From positions 3,182,501-3,246,500 of the forward strand of contig NC_019748.1 in the NCBI RefSeq assembly GCF_000317575.1: a stretch of 64,000 bases of DNA. The letters run 5' to 3'. The notes beneath the pieces were generated by a model. That model was not told the DNA's origin. It was given only the letters and a program-made list of their open reading frames with translations, and made no database searches. The position numbers and the translations under genes are program-made. Positions 1 to 9,884 of the stretch are shown here, piece after piece (within the stretch, counting starts at the first letter, position 1; each line of letters starts with the position of its first letter). The DNA comes from Stanieria cyanosphaera PCC 7437 (GTDB lineage Bacteria > Cyanobacteriota > Cyanobacteriia > Cyanobacteriales > Xenococcaceae).

Positions 1-576
1 CTTTTAGAAGTTCCTGCTCAAGGAGTGAAATTTCTGCAACTAGCTCCAGGTGAATTCTTTTTTGTCTCGATTAAAGTTGCTGGTTACACTGGTATCCTCG
101 TCTCAAGTCCTTTTATTCTTTATCAGATTATTCAATTTGTTTTACCAGGTTTGACTCGTCGCGAACGTCGTTTACTTGGTCCTGTGGTTTTTGGTTCAAG
201 TATCCTCTTTTTTGCGGGATTGGGTTTTGCTTATATCGCTTTAATTCCTGCTGCACTGAACTTTTTCATCAATTATGGCGGGGATGTGGTCGAACAAGCT
301 TGGTCAATTGACCGCTATTTTGAATTCGTTTTGTTATTGATGTTTAGTACTGGTTTAGCCTTTCAAATTCCTATTATTCAATTAATTTTAGGATTTTTAG
401 GCATTGTTTCTGCCAAACAGATGCTGGCTGGCTGGCGTTTGGTAGTTTTAGGTGCAGTGGTAATGGGAGCAGTTTTGACTCCTTCTACAGATCCACTAAC
501 CCAGTCTCTTTTAGCTGGCGCAGTTTTAGGGCTTTATTTTAGTGGCATTGGTTTGGTGAAATTAATTGGCAAATAA
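1..576 (+). CDS. tatC: Sec-independent protein translocase TatC (5' end outside window)
   Basis: TatC is the polytopic receptor of the twin-arginine translocase in the plasma and thylakoid membranes. The frame is open from base 1 with no start, so the N-terminus lies outside the window. The 191 visible codons are the C-terminal three quarters of a family usually near 250 residues. They include the conserved segment that follows the first periplasmic loop ([15 protein letters not shown]), an RRERR cytoplasmic loop and several hydrophobic helices. The stop abuts folP. PhoX, encoded at 33.3-35.5 kb, has a twin-arginine signal and would be a substrate of this pathway. Confidence 0.95.
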   Translation, partial: LLEVPAQGVKFLQLAPGEFFFVSIKVAGYTGILVSSPFILYQIIQFVLPGLTRRERRLLGPVVFGSSILFFAGLGFAYIALIPAALNFFINYGGDVVEQAWSIDRYFEFVLLLMFSTGLAFQIPIIQLILGFLGIVSAKQMLAGWRLVVLGAVVMGAVLTPSTDPLTQSLLAGAVLGLYFSGIGLVKLIGK

Positions 577-577
577 A

Positions 578-1426
578 ATGAATCAACTAAAACCACTCCA
601 AATCCGAGAACATCGCTTTAATTGGGGAGAAAAAACCTATTTGATGGGAATTCTTAATGTTACTCCCGATAGTTTTAGTGATGGAGGACAATTTAATAAT
701 TTAGAATCTGCGCTGACTCAAGCACAACAAATGATTGCCCAAGGCGCAGATCTGATTGATATTGGCGGTCAATCTACCCGTCCAGGTGCAGAAGAAATTA
801 CTTTAGATCAAGAATTAAATCGAGTTATTCCTGTTATTAAACAACTGCGTCAAATAACTTCTATTCCTATTTCCATTGACACTACCAGAGCAGCCGTAGC
901 TCAAGTAGCCATTACAGCAGGCGCAGATCTGGTTAATGATATTTCTGGCGGTACTTTTGATCGAGAAATGTTTGCTACTGTAGCTCAGTTAAACGTTCCC
1001 ATTATTTTGATGCATCTGCGGGGAACTCCTAAAACTATGCAGCAGTTAACCGATTATCAAGATTTACTCGGAGAAATGTCCAGGTTTCTTGACAATCAAA
1101 TCGATAAAGCGATCGCAGCAGGAATATCTCATACTCAAATCATTATCGATCCTGGAATTGGTTTTGCCAAAACTTATGCTCAAAATATCAAAATATTACA
1201 AAACTTATCCCAATTTCAAACTTTAAATGTACCAATTTTAGTAGGAGTTTCTCGTAAAAGTTTTATTGGTCATATTCTTAACCAAAAAAATCCTCAAGCA
1301 AGAGTATGGGGAACTGCTACTGCTTGTTGTGCTGCCATTGCCCAAGGTGCAGATATTTTGAGGGTTCACGATGTAGCTGAAATGTACGATGTTTGTCGTG
1401 TTGCTGACCAAATTTGGCGGAATTAA
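578..1426 (+). CDS. folP: Dihydropteroate synthase
   Basis: Joins p-aminobenzoate to 6-hydroxymethyl-7,8-dihydropterin pyrophosphate in folate synthesis, in the cytoplasm. The 282-residue protein carries the family signatures in order: NVTPDSFSDGG (27-37), DIGGQSTRPGA (61-71), SIDT (99-102), VNDISGG (119-125), the MH pair near 145, IDPGIGFAKT, the VGVSRKSFIG phosphate-binding loop and a C-terminal R-x-HD. I prefer the ATG one base after the tatC stop. A TTG at 566 in the same frame would overlap tatC by 11 bases and adds only four residues. The near-contact with tatC suggests co-transcription. Confidence 0.95.
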   Translation: MNQLKPLQIREHRFNWGEKTYLMGILNVTPDSFSDGGQFNNLESALTQAQQMIAQGADLIDIGGQSTRPGAEEITLDQELNRVIPVIKQLRQITSIPISIDTTRAAVAQVAITAGADLVNDISGGTFDREMFATVAQLNVPIILMHLRGTPKTMQQLTDYQDLLGEMSRFLDNQIDKAIAAGISHTQIIIDPGIGFAKTYAQNIKILQNLSQFQTLNVPILVGVSRKSFIGHILNQKNPQARVWGTATACCAAIAQGADILRVHDVAEMYDVCRVADQIWRN

Positions 1427-1671
1427 ATAAGCTGTTACCCATCTAATTTCCTGGTTGAGAAAATGCAGAAGGCAGAAGCAGAGATTGAATATGCAATTTA
1501 AAGGAACAAAAGTTTACTTAAAAATCTAGTTCTCAAAAATTAAATTTAATTGAGGGATTACTTAAAAAATAAAAACTGTTTTATCTTAAAAATAAAATCA
1601 AGTAATTTAGATTTAATTATCTAAGAATTTAACATCAAAGTCGGGATTGAAACAAAATTCAAACTAGAACA

Positions 1672-2124
1672 ATGAATCAACGTTGCATGATCCCAGTTAT
1701 TAAAACTCCCAAAGACTATCGAGCTTATCGCATTAGTCCTGATGATACCAATCGCCTAGCAATTATTTTTGATTCAACGAGCGCAGGCGATTCTTTGACT
1801 GTTTGTGTAGAAATCTTCGATCCTGGAGGAAAAACACCTCCCCACCGCCATAATTTTGCCGTAGAAATGTTTTTTATCTTAAAAGGGCAAGGAATTGCAG
1901 TTTGTGATGGCAAAGAAGTTCCCTTAAACCCAGGGGATAGTATTTTAATGCCCAAAACAGGAATACATTTTATTAAAAACACAGGTACTGAAAGATTATA
2001 TGCCCTTTGTATGATGGTACCGAACGAAGATTTTTCTGAACTAATTCTAAGTGGTATGCCAACGGAATTAGACGAACAAGACTTACAAGTCATTACTCGC
2101 ATAGACTCTTTAATTCCTTGTTGA
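1672..2124 (+). CDS. Single-domain cupin protein
   Basis: A 150-residue protein with one cupin beta-barrel. Motif 1 supplies H58, H60 and E65 (PPHRHNFAVE) and motif 2 supplies H99 (PGDSILMPKTGIH), the usual 3-His/1-Glu metal site. Such small cupins may be dioxygenases, isomerases or ligand sensors, and the sequence does not say which. It stands alone, 245 bp after folP and 306 bp before gpmI, with no sign of an operon. The start ATG opens MNQRCMIP; a second ATG at codon 6 is possible. Confidence 0.8.
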   Translation: MNQRCMIPVIKTPKDYRAYRISPDDTNRLAIIFDSTSAGDSLTVCVEIFDPGGKTPPHRHNFAVEMFFILKGQGIAVCDGKEVPLNPGDSILMPKTGIHFIKNTGTERLYALCMMVPNEDFSELILSGMPTELDEQDLQVITRIDSLIPC

Positions 2125-2430
2125 AAATCTAATTGAGACTTGAGATTAAATAAACCTTAAAAATACTAGACTTGATTGTCTAGGTAAAAGATACTAGGGA
2201 TGTTATTAAAAGTTGAAAAAAAATCTAAGCTAAAAATTTTTCCTGATTCTAGATAACTGCCTTCAAATAACCTCCAGAAAAGATAAAACAGCAACCTAAC
2301 CAACTGCAAAAATTAATTCATTGACGCTAAAGCGACCCGAAAAAACAAAAATCAAAACAAAGATACTCGAACAAAACTCAGTCTCGATGCTATTATCAAT
2401 GTGCGTAGCAATTAATATATAGGGCAGTTA
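2125..2430. other. Intergenic region before gpmI
   Basis: No gene seen. A small hairpin CTAGAC/GTCTAG (2166-2171, 2178-2183) with a 6-base loop follows the cupin gene but has no T-run on the plus strand. The rest is AT-rich and probably carries the gpmI promoter. Confidence 0.5.
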
Positions 2431-4035
2431 ATGATGGTTCAAGCACCTGTAGCTCCAGTGGTGCTAGCGATCCTAGATGGTTGGGGTTATCGCGAGTCCA
2501 AGGAAGCAAACGCCATTGCCACGGCTCAAACGCCAATATTCAGCAGCTTACAAGCAGCTTATCCCAGTACGCTAATTCGTACTTCGGGTAAAGATGTAGG
2601 TTTGCCAGATGGTCAAATGGGTAATTCTGAAGTCGGACACCTTAATCTAGGAGCAGGAAGAATTGTTCCTCAAGAGCTAGTGAGGATCTCAGATGCAGTA
2701 GAAGATGGATCGCTGTTTAGCAATTCAGTTTTAGTTAAAATCTGTGAACAGGTTCGTTCTCGGGGAGGCAAGTTACACCTAATTGGTTTATGCTCCGAAG
2801 GAGGCGTACATTCCCATCTCGATCATTTATTGGGACTATTAGATTTAGCCAAATTAAATGCGATCGCAGATGTTTGTGTTCATGCAATCACCGATGGTCG
2901 AGACACTAACACCACCGAAGGAATCAACGTCATTGGTACAATTCAAGCTTATCTTGATAAACTTGGGATCGGAAAGATTGTCACGGTTAGTGGTCGTTAC
3001 TTTGCGATGGATCGCGACCGCCGTTGGGATAGAGTCAAAAAAGCTTATGACGTAATGACTCAAGATGATCAGATCGACGACCGTTCAGCTACAGAAGTAT
3101 TAAAAAGTTTTTACGCTCAAGACATTACAGACGAATTTATTCCCCCAACTAGAATTGCTCCTGGAGCAGTAGAATCAGGAGATGGAATAATTTTTTATAA
3201 TTTCCGTCCAGACCGAGCTAGACAACTAACCTATGCGTTTGTACAGCCTGATTTTAATGGTTTTGAACGGGAATTATTGATTCAACCTCTTAGTTTTGCA
3301 ACTTTTACTCAGTATGACCCCAACTTATCAGTAGAAGTAGCTTTTAAACCTCAAAACCTCACTAATATTTTGGGTGAAGTGATTGCCAATCATGGATTAA
3401 AACAGTTTCGTACCGCAGAAACGGAAAAATATCCTCATGTAACCTATTTTTTCAATGGAGGTTTAGAAATACCTTTTGAAGGTGAAGAGAGAGAATTAAT
3501 TCAAAGTCCAATGGTGTCTACCTACGATCAAGCACCAGCTATGTCAGCAGATTTAGTAACTGATGCTGTTTGTCAAGCAATTGAGAAAGAAATTTATTCT
3601 CTAATTGTAGTTAACTATGCCAATCCTGATATGGTAGGACATACAGGTAATCTAAATGCAGCAGTTGAAGCGATCGAAACTGTAGACCGATGTTTGGGAA
3701 GAGTGTTTGAAAGCACGATTAAAGTAGGTGGTACAATCCTGATTACTGCAGATCATGGTAATGCCGAATATATGAGAGACGAAGCAGGTAATCCCTGGAC
3801 GGCTCATACTACCAATCCTGTACCTTTTATTCTGATAGAAGGAGAAAAACGTAAAATTCCAGGACACGGCGCAGAAGTACCGTTAAGAACAGATGGAAAA
3901 TTAGCTGATATTGCACCGACAATTCTAGAGATTTTACAATTACCTCAACCAAAAGAAATGACTGGTCGCTCTTTGATTGAATCGGCAGAATATCAAGTTA
4001 AACAAAATCGTACTCCAGTGCGGATTTCTTTGTAA
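2431..4035 (+). CDS. gpmI: 2,3-bisphosphoglycerate-independent phosphoglycerate mutase
   Basis: Interconverts 3- and 2-phosphoglycerate in glycolysis and carbon export from the Calvin cycle, using two manganese ions and a phosphoserine intermediate. The 534-residue length is typical. The alkaline-phosphatase-fold metal residues begin at D16 (LDGWG). The catalytic serine is S66 in GNSEVGH. Further conserved blocks are DGRDT, GRYFAMDRDRRWDR, FRPDRARQ, TAETEKYPHVTYFFNGG, NYANPDMVGHTG, TADHGNAE and AHTTNPVPF. Starts at a double ATG. secG follows 162 bp downstream, an association seen in many cyanobacteria. Confidence 0.97.
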   Translation: MMVQAPVAPVVLAILDGWGYRESKEANAIATAQTPIFSSLQAAYPSTLIRTSGKDVGLPDGQMGNSEVGHLNLGAGRIVPQELVRISDAVEDGSLFSNSVLVKICEQVRSRGGKLHLIGLCSEGGVHSHLDHLLGLLDLAKLNAIADVCVHAITDGRDTNTTEGINVIGTIQAYLDKLGIGKIVTVSGRYFAMDRDRRWDRVKKAYDVMTQDDQIDDRSATEVLKSFYAQDITDEFIPPTRIAPGAVESGDGIIFYNFRPDRARQLTYAFVQPDFNGFERELLIQPLSFATFTQYDPNLSVEVAFKPQNLTNILGEVIANHGLKQFRTAETEKYPHVTYFFNGGLEIPFEGEERELIQSPMVSTYDQAPAMSADLVTDAVCQAIEKEIYSLIVVNYANPDMVGHTGNLNAAVEAIETVDRCLGRVFESTIKVGGTILITADHGNAEYMRDEAGNPWTAHTTNPVPFILIEGEKRKIPGHGAEVPLRTDGKLADIAPTILEILQLPQPKEMTGRSLIESAEYQVKQNRTPVRISL

Positions 4036-4197
4036 AAACTAAAGCTAATTATTGTTGAGGATTAGGGATAAACTTAGACGAACTTAGCTGTTAACTAAAA
4101 CTATCCTTTTTTCCTCGGTTCTGTCATCAAATCAGAGCCTTACTAGCTTACAATAACTAACAGTTAATTTATTAAGAGTAAAATTTAAAATCTTATT

Positions 4198-4428
4198 ATG
4201 CAAGTAGATCGCTTAGTTGAAATTATTTGGTTAGTTTCTGCAAGTTTATTAGTAGTACTTGTTTTACTTCACTCTCCTAAAGGCGATGGTTTAGGAGGTA
4301 TTGGTGGACAAGCACAATTGTTTACCAGTACTAAAAGTGCAGAAAAAACTTTAAACCGTATTACTTGGGCATTAAGTCTTACTTTTATTGCCTTAACTAT
4401 CGTTTTGAGTGCTGGTTGGTTAGGTTAA
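4198..4428 (+). CDS. secG: Protein translocase subunit SecG
   Basis: A 76-residue two-helix membrane protein, the small subunit of the SecYEG channel. The first helix lies near residues 5-25. The conserved loop SPKGDGLGGIGGQAQLF, which contacts SecY, follows, and a second helix ends the protein near the C-terminus. Length is normal for cyanobacterial SecG. Separated from gpmI by 162 bp, and followed by a clear intrinsic terminator. Confidence 0.93.
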   Translation: MQVDRLVEIIWLVSASLLVVLVLLHSPKGDGLGGIGGQAQLFTSTKSAEKTLNRITWALSLTFIALTIVLSAGWLG

Positions 4429-4507
4429 TTAATTAAAAAACTAGTAGTTTAATTTCTTTTTGAAAATTATAGATTCAAGAATTAAAGATTGTTTTTGATA
4501 AATTATT

Positions 4508-4538
4508 GACGCTATTGAATTAATTAGCGTCTTTTTTT
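4508..4538 (+). terminator. Intrinsic terminator after secG
   Basis: Stem GACGCTA (4508-4514) with TAGCGTC (4525-4531), a 10-base loop and a run of seven T. It ends the secG transcript. Confidence 0.85.
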
Positions 4539-4604
4539 ATTTTTTGGATTTAATATAATTTGAGTAGGGATAATTCAGTAATTATCCTAGATCAAGCTTC
4601 AAAA

Positions 4605-6800
4605 TTAATTGACTCTAAACTTGCCAACACTGTTTTGTAACTGCTGAGAAATAGACAGAAGTTCTTGAAATGAGCCAGAAACATCGGTAGCAGAAGAAGA
4701 AGTTTCCGAAACAATAGCTGCTACTTGTTGAATAGTTTTCGTAACAGTTTGACTAGTTTGAGATTGTTCTCTTAGTGCTAGAGCGATCGCTTCAACTAAC
4801 TGATTAACTTCTTCACTAGTAGTAGTCAACTGTTGTAAAGAACTACGAGTTTGTTTCATTAATTGACTTCCAGCTAGTACTTCCTTACTACTTTCTTCCA
4901 TTGCTCTAACAACTTTATCAGTTTCGGCTTGAATTTCTAACACTAATGCTTCGATATCGGTAGCAGTTTGAGCAGAGCGTGATGCTAGAGATTGTACTTC
5001 ATCAGCAACCACGTTAAAACCTAAACCTTCTTCCCCTGCACGTGCTGCTTCAATAGAGGCGTTAACAGCTAAAACGTTGGTTTGGAGGGCAATTTTACGA
5101 ATTAATTCAACTGCTTTAGAAATTTTCCGAGAAGCTTTACCCAATCGTTTAACTTGTTCTTTGGTGGCGGAAGTAGTTTCTCCTAAAGCTAAAATTCTCT
5201 CTACTGTTTCGTTAATTGCTTGGTCACCTTTTTGAACTTTTTCGTTGGTTTGTTTAATAATGATTTCAGCTTTAGCTGCTCTACTCGCTAATGTATCCAT
5301 TGATTTAACCATCATTTCAATTCGATTGAGAACGAATGAAATTTCTTCTTTTTGATAAGAAGTTCCTGTTGCTAATTTCGCGATCGCATTTTCATTACGA
5401 TTAGTAGTTTCTGCTACAGTTTGTGTCGCTGCTTTGACTTGAGCAACAATTTTTTCTAGATTTTCAATAATCGAGTTATAAGAATTTGCTAGTAAACCTA
5501 GTTCATCATCAGTAACGGTAGCGCGGATGGTTAAATCTCCTTGATTAACTGGCTTCAATTGTTCTTGTAATTGTTGTACTCGTTGCTGGAGTTGTTCTTT
5601 AGCAATTTGTTGTTGGTTTAAAAGTTTGTTAAGTTCCGCAGTTCGTTGTTCGACTTTGGTTTCCAAATTGTCAAAATAATTTTGTAATTGACGTGCCATT
5701 TGATTAAAAGAACTTGCTAAAGCTCCAATTTCGTCTTGACTAGAGACATAAGCTTGATAATTGAAATTTCCATTAGCTATCTCTTTGGCTGCTTGAGTCA
5801 GTGATAAAATCGGTGAAGTAATCCGACGAGAAAACCAATAAACACTTAATAATAATAAAACTGAAGAACCTAAGCTAATTATAAAAATTTGACTAGCGAT
5901 AATTCTAGCAGGGACAAAAGCTTCTTTTTGCTCGATTTCTGTTACTAAAGCTAAATCTTGCTCATCAATCCAACGATAAATACCAAGAACTGATTTGCCA
6001 TCATGATTTTTATACAATCCTTGACCATCTTGTTGAGCAATAGCAGCATCGATAGCAATGCTAGTTAAACCTTGAGAATATCGGTTATTTTCTGAAGCAG
6101 TTGCGGAAACAAGAGTATTTTTTTGATTTAATTGACTGATTAAATAAGTTTTTCCGCTTTCTCCTAAGTGAGTTTGTTTTTCAACAAAATAATTAATTGT
6201 ATCTAAATTAAGATTAACTGCCAAAATACCAATACGTTGTTTTGCCTGATTAAAAATTGGTGTAGCTAAAGTAACTGTAAATTTTCCTGTGGTAGGAGAT
6301 TGGTAGAAAATTGGCTTAACTTTAGTTTTTTCAGCTTTAAAATAAGTAATATTATTATCTAGAGGTTGAGATTTACCTTCTAAACTTTGATTAGTAGAAA
6401 AAGCAACCAGACCATTATTAGTAAGCAAAGAAATTTCTTGTAAATTTGGTTTGATTTTAGTTAAATTTTTAAAATATTGAGTCAGATTTTGATAAGCAAC
6501 CTGAGTTTCTGGATTGGAATTTTTGGCAGTAGGATTTTTAAATAATAATTCTGCTTGTTTGCTTATTTCTGGTAATTGTGCCGATAAAAGAACATCTTGA
6601 CGCTGAATTGTGAACCAATTGTCGATTTCTTCCTCTTGAATTGACGCTGTAGCACTCAAGCGCTCAAAAACTGATTTTTCAATTGCTAGTTTAGCTTGGT
6701 AATAAGCATTTAAAGCAACTACACCTACTGTAGTTAAAGACAAGAGCGAAAAAGAAATAACCAGTTTAGATAACAAAGATTTTTGCACAGGACTAATCAT
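4605..6800 (-). CDS. Methyl-accepting chemotaxis protein with dCache-like sensor
   Basis: A 731-residue transmembrane chemoreceptor. In order: an N-terminal helix (about 14-32), a large extracytoplasmic sensor (about 35-300) with the LNLDTI and [10 protein letters not shown] features of Cache domains, a second helix (about 302-322), HAMP (about 323-378), a glutamine-rich coiled coil, a second HAMP-like segment, and the signalling domain. The signalling hairpin tip, near residues 570-605, reads [20 protein letters not shown] followed by [13 protein letters not shown]. It would control CheA, probably for type IV pilus phototaxis. No che genes lie nearby, so it is an orphan receptor. The sensor ligand cannot be read from sequence. 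Confidence 0.92.
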   Translation of the reverse strand: MISPVQKSLLSKLVISFSLLSLTTVGVVALNAYYQAKLAIEKSVFERLSATASIQEEEIDNWFTIQRQDVLLSAQLPEISKQAELLFKNPTAKNSNPETQVAYQNLTQYFKNLTKIKPNLQEISLLTNNGLVAFSTNQSLEGKSQPLDNNITYFKAEKTKVKPIFYQSPTTGKFTVTLATPIFNQAKQRIGILAVNLNLDTINYFVEKQTHLGESGKTYLISQLNQKNTLVSATASENNRYSQGLTSIAIDAAIAQQDGQGLYKNHDGKSVLGIYRWIDEQDLALVTEIEQKEAFVPARIIASQIFIISLGSSVLLLLSVYWFSRRITSPILSLTQAAKEIANGNFNYQAYVSSQDEIGALASSFNQMARQLQNYFDNLETKVEQRTAELNKLLNQQQIAKEQLQQRVQQLQEQLKPVNQGDLTIRATVTDDELGLLANSYNSIIENLEKIVAQVKAATQTVAETTNRNENAIAKLATGTSYQKEEISFVLNRIEMMVKSMDTLASRAAKAEIIIKQTNEKVQKGDQAINETVERILALGETTSATKEQVKRLGKASRKISKAVELIRKIALQTNVLAVNASIEAARAGEEGLGFNVVADEVQSLASRSAQTATDIEALVLEIQAETDKVVRAMEESSKEVLAGSQLMKQTRSSLQQLTTTSEEVNQLVEAIALALREQSQTSQTVTKTIQQVAAIVSETSSSATDVSGSFQELLSISQQLQNSVGKFRVN

Positions 6801-7112
6801 AGATTTTCTTTTAAGACTGAGAGCAACAGAGATTTAAAACAATTCAAAAGGGTTGATTTTGCTAAGATAGAGTAAATATTAGCTTTTTTTTGGGAAATTT
6901 TATCAATCTTTTTTTATCCTTTAAAATAAAGCAGTATAACCATAAGTATCTGTCTACACTGCTAATAATTCCCGAAAAACTCAGCAAACTATCATAAGAC
7001 TTCGGTATCTTTCGGTGTTGCATGGGGTTGACTCAAAGAAATAACCCCACGTAAGCTAAAAAAAATTCTCTTGGCAATTGCCAAGAGCGATCGCTAATTA
7101 ACTGTTGAAAAC
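6801..7112. other. Divergent promoter region, chemoreceptor / response regulator
   Basis: No gene seen. Holds a TGGGGTT/AACCCCA inverted repeat (7023-7029, 7043-7049) with a 13-base loop and no T-run, then a 20-bp perfect palindrome (7068-7087) that runs directly into a HIP1 site. Both lie close to the response-regulator start. Confidence 0.6.
7068..7087. promoter_or_regulatory. Perfect 20-bp palindrome before orphan response regulator
   Basis: CTCTTGGCAATTGCCAAGAG is fully self-complementary and ends 25 bases before the ATG of the OmpR-type regulator. The position suits an operator, perhaps autoregulatory, or a 5'-UTR hairpin. The role is inferred from symmetry and position only. Confidence 0.45.
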
Positions 7113-7811
7113 ATGAACATCCTTGTGGTGGAAGACGAACTAGAAATTGCTCAACTAATTAAACAAACTTTAGAACAAGAATCTTTTTCCTGCGAGCTTG
7201 CTCACAATGGGTTAGTTGCGTTAGAAAAGTTTCAGCAGCAACAACCAGATTTAATTATTTTAGATTTAATGCTTCCTGGTTTAGATGGTTTGGAATTATG
7301 CACTAGAATTCGTCAACAATCTCATCACAAAGATCCTTACATTTTGATGCTAACTGCTAGAGGAGAGGAAATTGATCGCGTTATTGGTCTTTCTACAGGT
7401 GCAGATGATTATTTAGTTAAACCTTTTAGTCCCAGAGAGTTAGTCGCTAGAGTAAGAGCTTTATTAAGACGTAGTTTGCGTCATGGTAATTCGACATCTC
7501 AGATTTATCAAAGCAAGCATTTTACCCTAGATTTAGACCAGCATCTGGCAACTCGGCAACTGAATCAAAATTCAGAAACTTTGGATTTAACTACTTTAGA
7601 ATTTAATCTCCTCGCTACTTTTATGAGTTATCCAGGTCGCGTTTGGAGTCGTACCCAACTAATCGATCAATTATGGGGAAATGATTTTTTTGGTGATGAA
7701 CGAGTAGTAGATACTCATATCCGACGTTTACGGAAAAAGATTGAACCTGATGCTGCTCATCCTACTTTTATTAAAACTGTGATTGGTGTTGGTTATAAGT
7801 TTGAGGACTAA
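7113..7811 (+). CDS. OmpR/PhoB-family response regulator (orphan)
   Basis: A 232-residue two-component regulator. The receiver domain (1-120) has the acidic pair E7/D8, phospho-acceptor D51 (ILDLMLPGLDG), T81 and K103 (VKPFSPREL). The C-terminal winged-helix DNA-binding domain (about 135-232) ends RRLRKKIEPDAAHPTFIKTVIGVGYKF. No histidine kinase gene is adjacent, so the partner is elsewhere. The perfect palindrome just upstream is a candidate binding site. I do not assign it to a named cyanobacterial regulator. Confidence 0.93.
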   Translation: MNILVVEDELEIAQLIKQTLEQESFSCELAHNGLVALEKFQQQQPDLIILDLMLPGLDGLELCTRIRQQSHHKDPYILMLTARGEEIDRVIGLSTGADDYLVKPFSPRELVARVRALLRRSLRHGNSTSQIYQSKHFTLDLDQHLATRQLNQNSETLDLTTLEFNLLATFMSYPGRVWSRTQLIDQLWGNDFFGDERVVDTHIRRLRKKIEPDAAHPTFIKTVIGVGYKFED

Positions 7812-7974
7812 TTTTTGATTTGTTATCTGAAGGCAAGATTAAGTATATTACTATATTTTTTAAGATTTGTAGTGCTTGATACAGCGAAATTTCTAGCAAT
7901 TCTCTTGATTTTTGTTCTATAGTTATAGATAAGAGCTTTAAATTTCTAATCATAGATTATTCCGGTGACAATTC

Positions 7975-8217
7975 ATGAGCCTTGCAACCTTATCTCCATC
8001 CCCTTCTATTAACTACTCACTCGACATGATTAAAGACGAAGCACGTCAGTTGGTAGAACAAGGGATTATCAGTCGTCAACAACCTATTTACGTACTTTGT
8101 CAGTATATTCCCGCGCGCGAATGGGTTTGTGTTGAGTGCGAATTAGAAAAGTGTGATTATCTTTTAAGAGATCCAATCGGTGAATTAATTGCTTACGAAG
8201 ACTGGGATAATGATTGA
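7975..8217 (+). CDS. Small conserved cyanobacterial protein (DUF4327-like), copy 1
   Basis: An 80-residue protein of unknown function. It closely resembles the product of the gene at 8474. Both share a YS-x-x-x-IKDE start block, RQLVE-x-GII, PIY/PLY-x-LCQY-x-PAREW, E-x-CDYLLRD and a WDND C-terminus. I recognise this as the cyanobacterial DUF4327-type family from memory. Soluble, with no signal peptide or membrane segment. An intrinsic terminator follows, so the two copies are probably transcribed separately. Confidence 0.75.
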   Translation: MSLATLSPSPSINYSLDMIKDEARQLVEQGIISRQQPIYVLCQYIPAREWVCVECELEKCDYLLRDPIGELIAYEDWDND

Positions 8218-8291
8218 TATTTAAACAACAGAAGATTAAGTTTTGGAAATTAATTTTATTAAACAAATATAACATCAACATAATCGTAGAG

Positions 8292-8315
8292 AACCTGGAC
8301 ACCCAGGTTTTTTTT
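8292..8315 (+). terminator. Intrinsic terminator between the paralogous small genes
   Basis: AACCTGG (8292-8298) pairs with CCAGGTT (8303-8309) around a 4-base loop, followed by a T-run. Confidence 0.88.
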
Positions 8316-8473
8316 AGGAGGGAATAATATTTAAAAAAACATAAAAATATTATTGTTTATTTACAAAATTGCGACAAAAAGTAACTTACAATACGGAAAA
8401 ATATAGATTTTATTGGTAACCCTTTTGCCTTAATATCTAATATTAGGGTGTTTGATTAATAGGTTTAACCCTT

Positions 8474-8722
8474 ATGAGTATTAATGCAACTTTGACGGCT
8501 TCGGCTTCACCGTTTCGCTATTCGATCGAGACGATTAAAGATGAAGTAAGGCAACTGGTAGAGAGGGGGATCATCAAAAAAAACCAACCTCTCTACGCTC
8601 TTTGCCAGTATTTACCTGCTCGTGAATGGTTGGGGATAGAATCTGAATTGGAAAGATGTGACTATCTTTTACGCGATCGCATTAGCGATCTATTAAGTAC
8701 AGAAAGATGGGACAATGATTAA
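8474..8722 (+). CDS. Small conserved cyanobacterial protein (DUF4327-like), copy 2
   Basis: An 82-residue paralogue of the gene 250 bp upstream, keeping IKDE-x-RQLVE, LCQYLPAREW, RCDYLLRD and the WDND end. The N-terminal 15 residues differ between copies. Divergence is moderate, so the tandem duplication is not recent. Function is unknown. Confidence 0.75.
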   Translation: MSINATLTASASPFRYSIETIKDEVRQLVERGIIKKNQPLYALCQYLPAREWLGIESELERCDYLLRDRISDLLSTERWDND

Positions 8723-8874
8723 TCTGGCTGTTTAGCAAGAAAAGTAATTTTACCTAATCATTTATATCAAGTCCGTTAACCCGTCTCAATAAATTTACTT
8801 GCTTCTAACTTGTCTTTTTCTCCTGCCTCCTGTCTTCACCCACCAATAACATAATTATTCAACAGAACATGATA

Positions 8875-9261
8875 TTAGTTTGGTTTTTCTGATTGACGCA
8901 GCTTTTCTAGTTCATTTCTCAGAGCTATAATTTGTTCGGTAAGTTCTTGTAATTCAGATTGAACTTTATTGTCAGTTGGACTGGGGTTAGATACGGTTTC
9001 AGTAGTGCTTTGAGAAGTTGTTGCAGTTTTTTGCCATCCACGTTGACTAAGAAAGGTTTCGAGGTTTCTTCTAGCTTCTTGTTCAGTAATTTGACCTTTT
9101 TCAGCCCATTTGCCAGTTTTTTCGCTCAACTCTGTTTGTAAATTAGAAATAGTTTCAGTGCGTTTTTGAGGATCGGCAAAAGTTTCACATAAATCTGTTG
9201 CTGCTCCTACAGCTACATGGAAGCCTTGTTGCACAAATTGAAAAAGATTATTGTTGTTCAT
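8875..9261 (-). CDS. Hypothetical protein, phasin-like helices
   Basis: A 128-residue soluble protein that I cannot name. The N-terminus (FVQQGFHVAVGAATDLCETF) looks like an amphipathic, phasin-like helix. A middle segment reads KTGKWAEKGQITEQEARRNLETF, then a Ser/Thr-rich linker, and a coiled coil near 100-125 (LQELTEQIIALRNELEKLR). It lies 50 bp downstream of the gene at 9312-9668 on the same strand, so the two probably form an operon. Phasin-like here is only a structural impression. Confidence 0.65.
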   Translation of the reverse strand: MNNNNLFQFVQQGFHVAVGAATDLCETFADPQKRTETISNLQTELSEKTGKWAEKGQITEQEARRNLETFLSQRGWQKTATTSQSTTETVSNPSPTDNKVQSELQELTEQIIALRNELEKLRQSEKPN

Positions 9262-9311
9262 GATGATTTAGATTAATCAGAAATCTAGGGAGCTAGTCAA
9301 AAATATTTTAT

Positions 9312-9668
9312 CTATCCTAGTTGTTCTAAATACAGATTTACATCTTCAATTAATTGAGTCAATTCAGCTTCACTGGTGAGCCGAATGCGATCGTCACGAA
9401 CAGTTAATAAGACTTTAGCAGCAAAAGGACTGGGATAAATATTAGGATTACAAAACACTTCTAAAAACACTTCCCCAGTGTAACGATACTCCATTGAAGG
9501 TTGAGGTTGAGGTTTACCACCGCTACCAGCAGCAGCATGAGAGGCAACTGTTTTGAGACTCTGCATTAAAATAGTAATCTCTTGTTGTAAGTTTTTAGCT
9601 GCTTCCCCATCAAAACTAAAGCTGATCGAACCCTGAATTAAATTGAGTGTTAATCGTGTCATTGTCAT
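9312..9668 (-). CDS. Hypothetical protein
   Basis: A 118-residue soluble protein of unknown function. It has an N-terminal beta-rich stretch (LTLNLIQGSISFSFDG), a short Gly/Pro/Gln linker (GSGGKPQPQP) and a C-terminal domain with a terminal helix (LTQLIEDVNLYLEQLG). No signal peptide. The double M (MTMTR) leaves two start options three residues apart. It appears to be the first gene of a two-gene operon with 8875-9261. Confidence 0.65.
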   Translation of the reverse strand: MTMTRLTLNLIQGSISFSFDGEAAKNLQQEITILMQSLKTVASHAAAGSGGKPQPQPSMEYRYTGEVFLEVFCNPNIYPSPFAAKVLLTVRDDRIRLTSEAELTQLIEDVNLYLEQLG

Positions 9669-9884
9669 AGATTTTAATAATTGAGGTTAATGCTAAAAAA
9701 TTTCATCGATTCACCGTCAAAATTTACCAGAGAATCAGCCAAACTAAGACAATCTTTGAAAAAGATCTCAATAAATTAACATATTTATTTTGATTAAAGA
9801 GAAATCAAACTATTAGCTGACCGAGGCTGACAAGATTTTTATTTTACGATTTAAAGTATTAATTTGTTTCATTTTATTATTGTC

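Noticed and set aside
1725-2102. 125-codon minus-strand frame opposite the cupin gene
   Set aside because: Antisense to a gene with complete cupin motifs.
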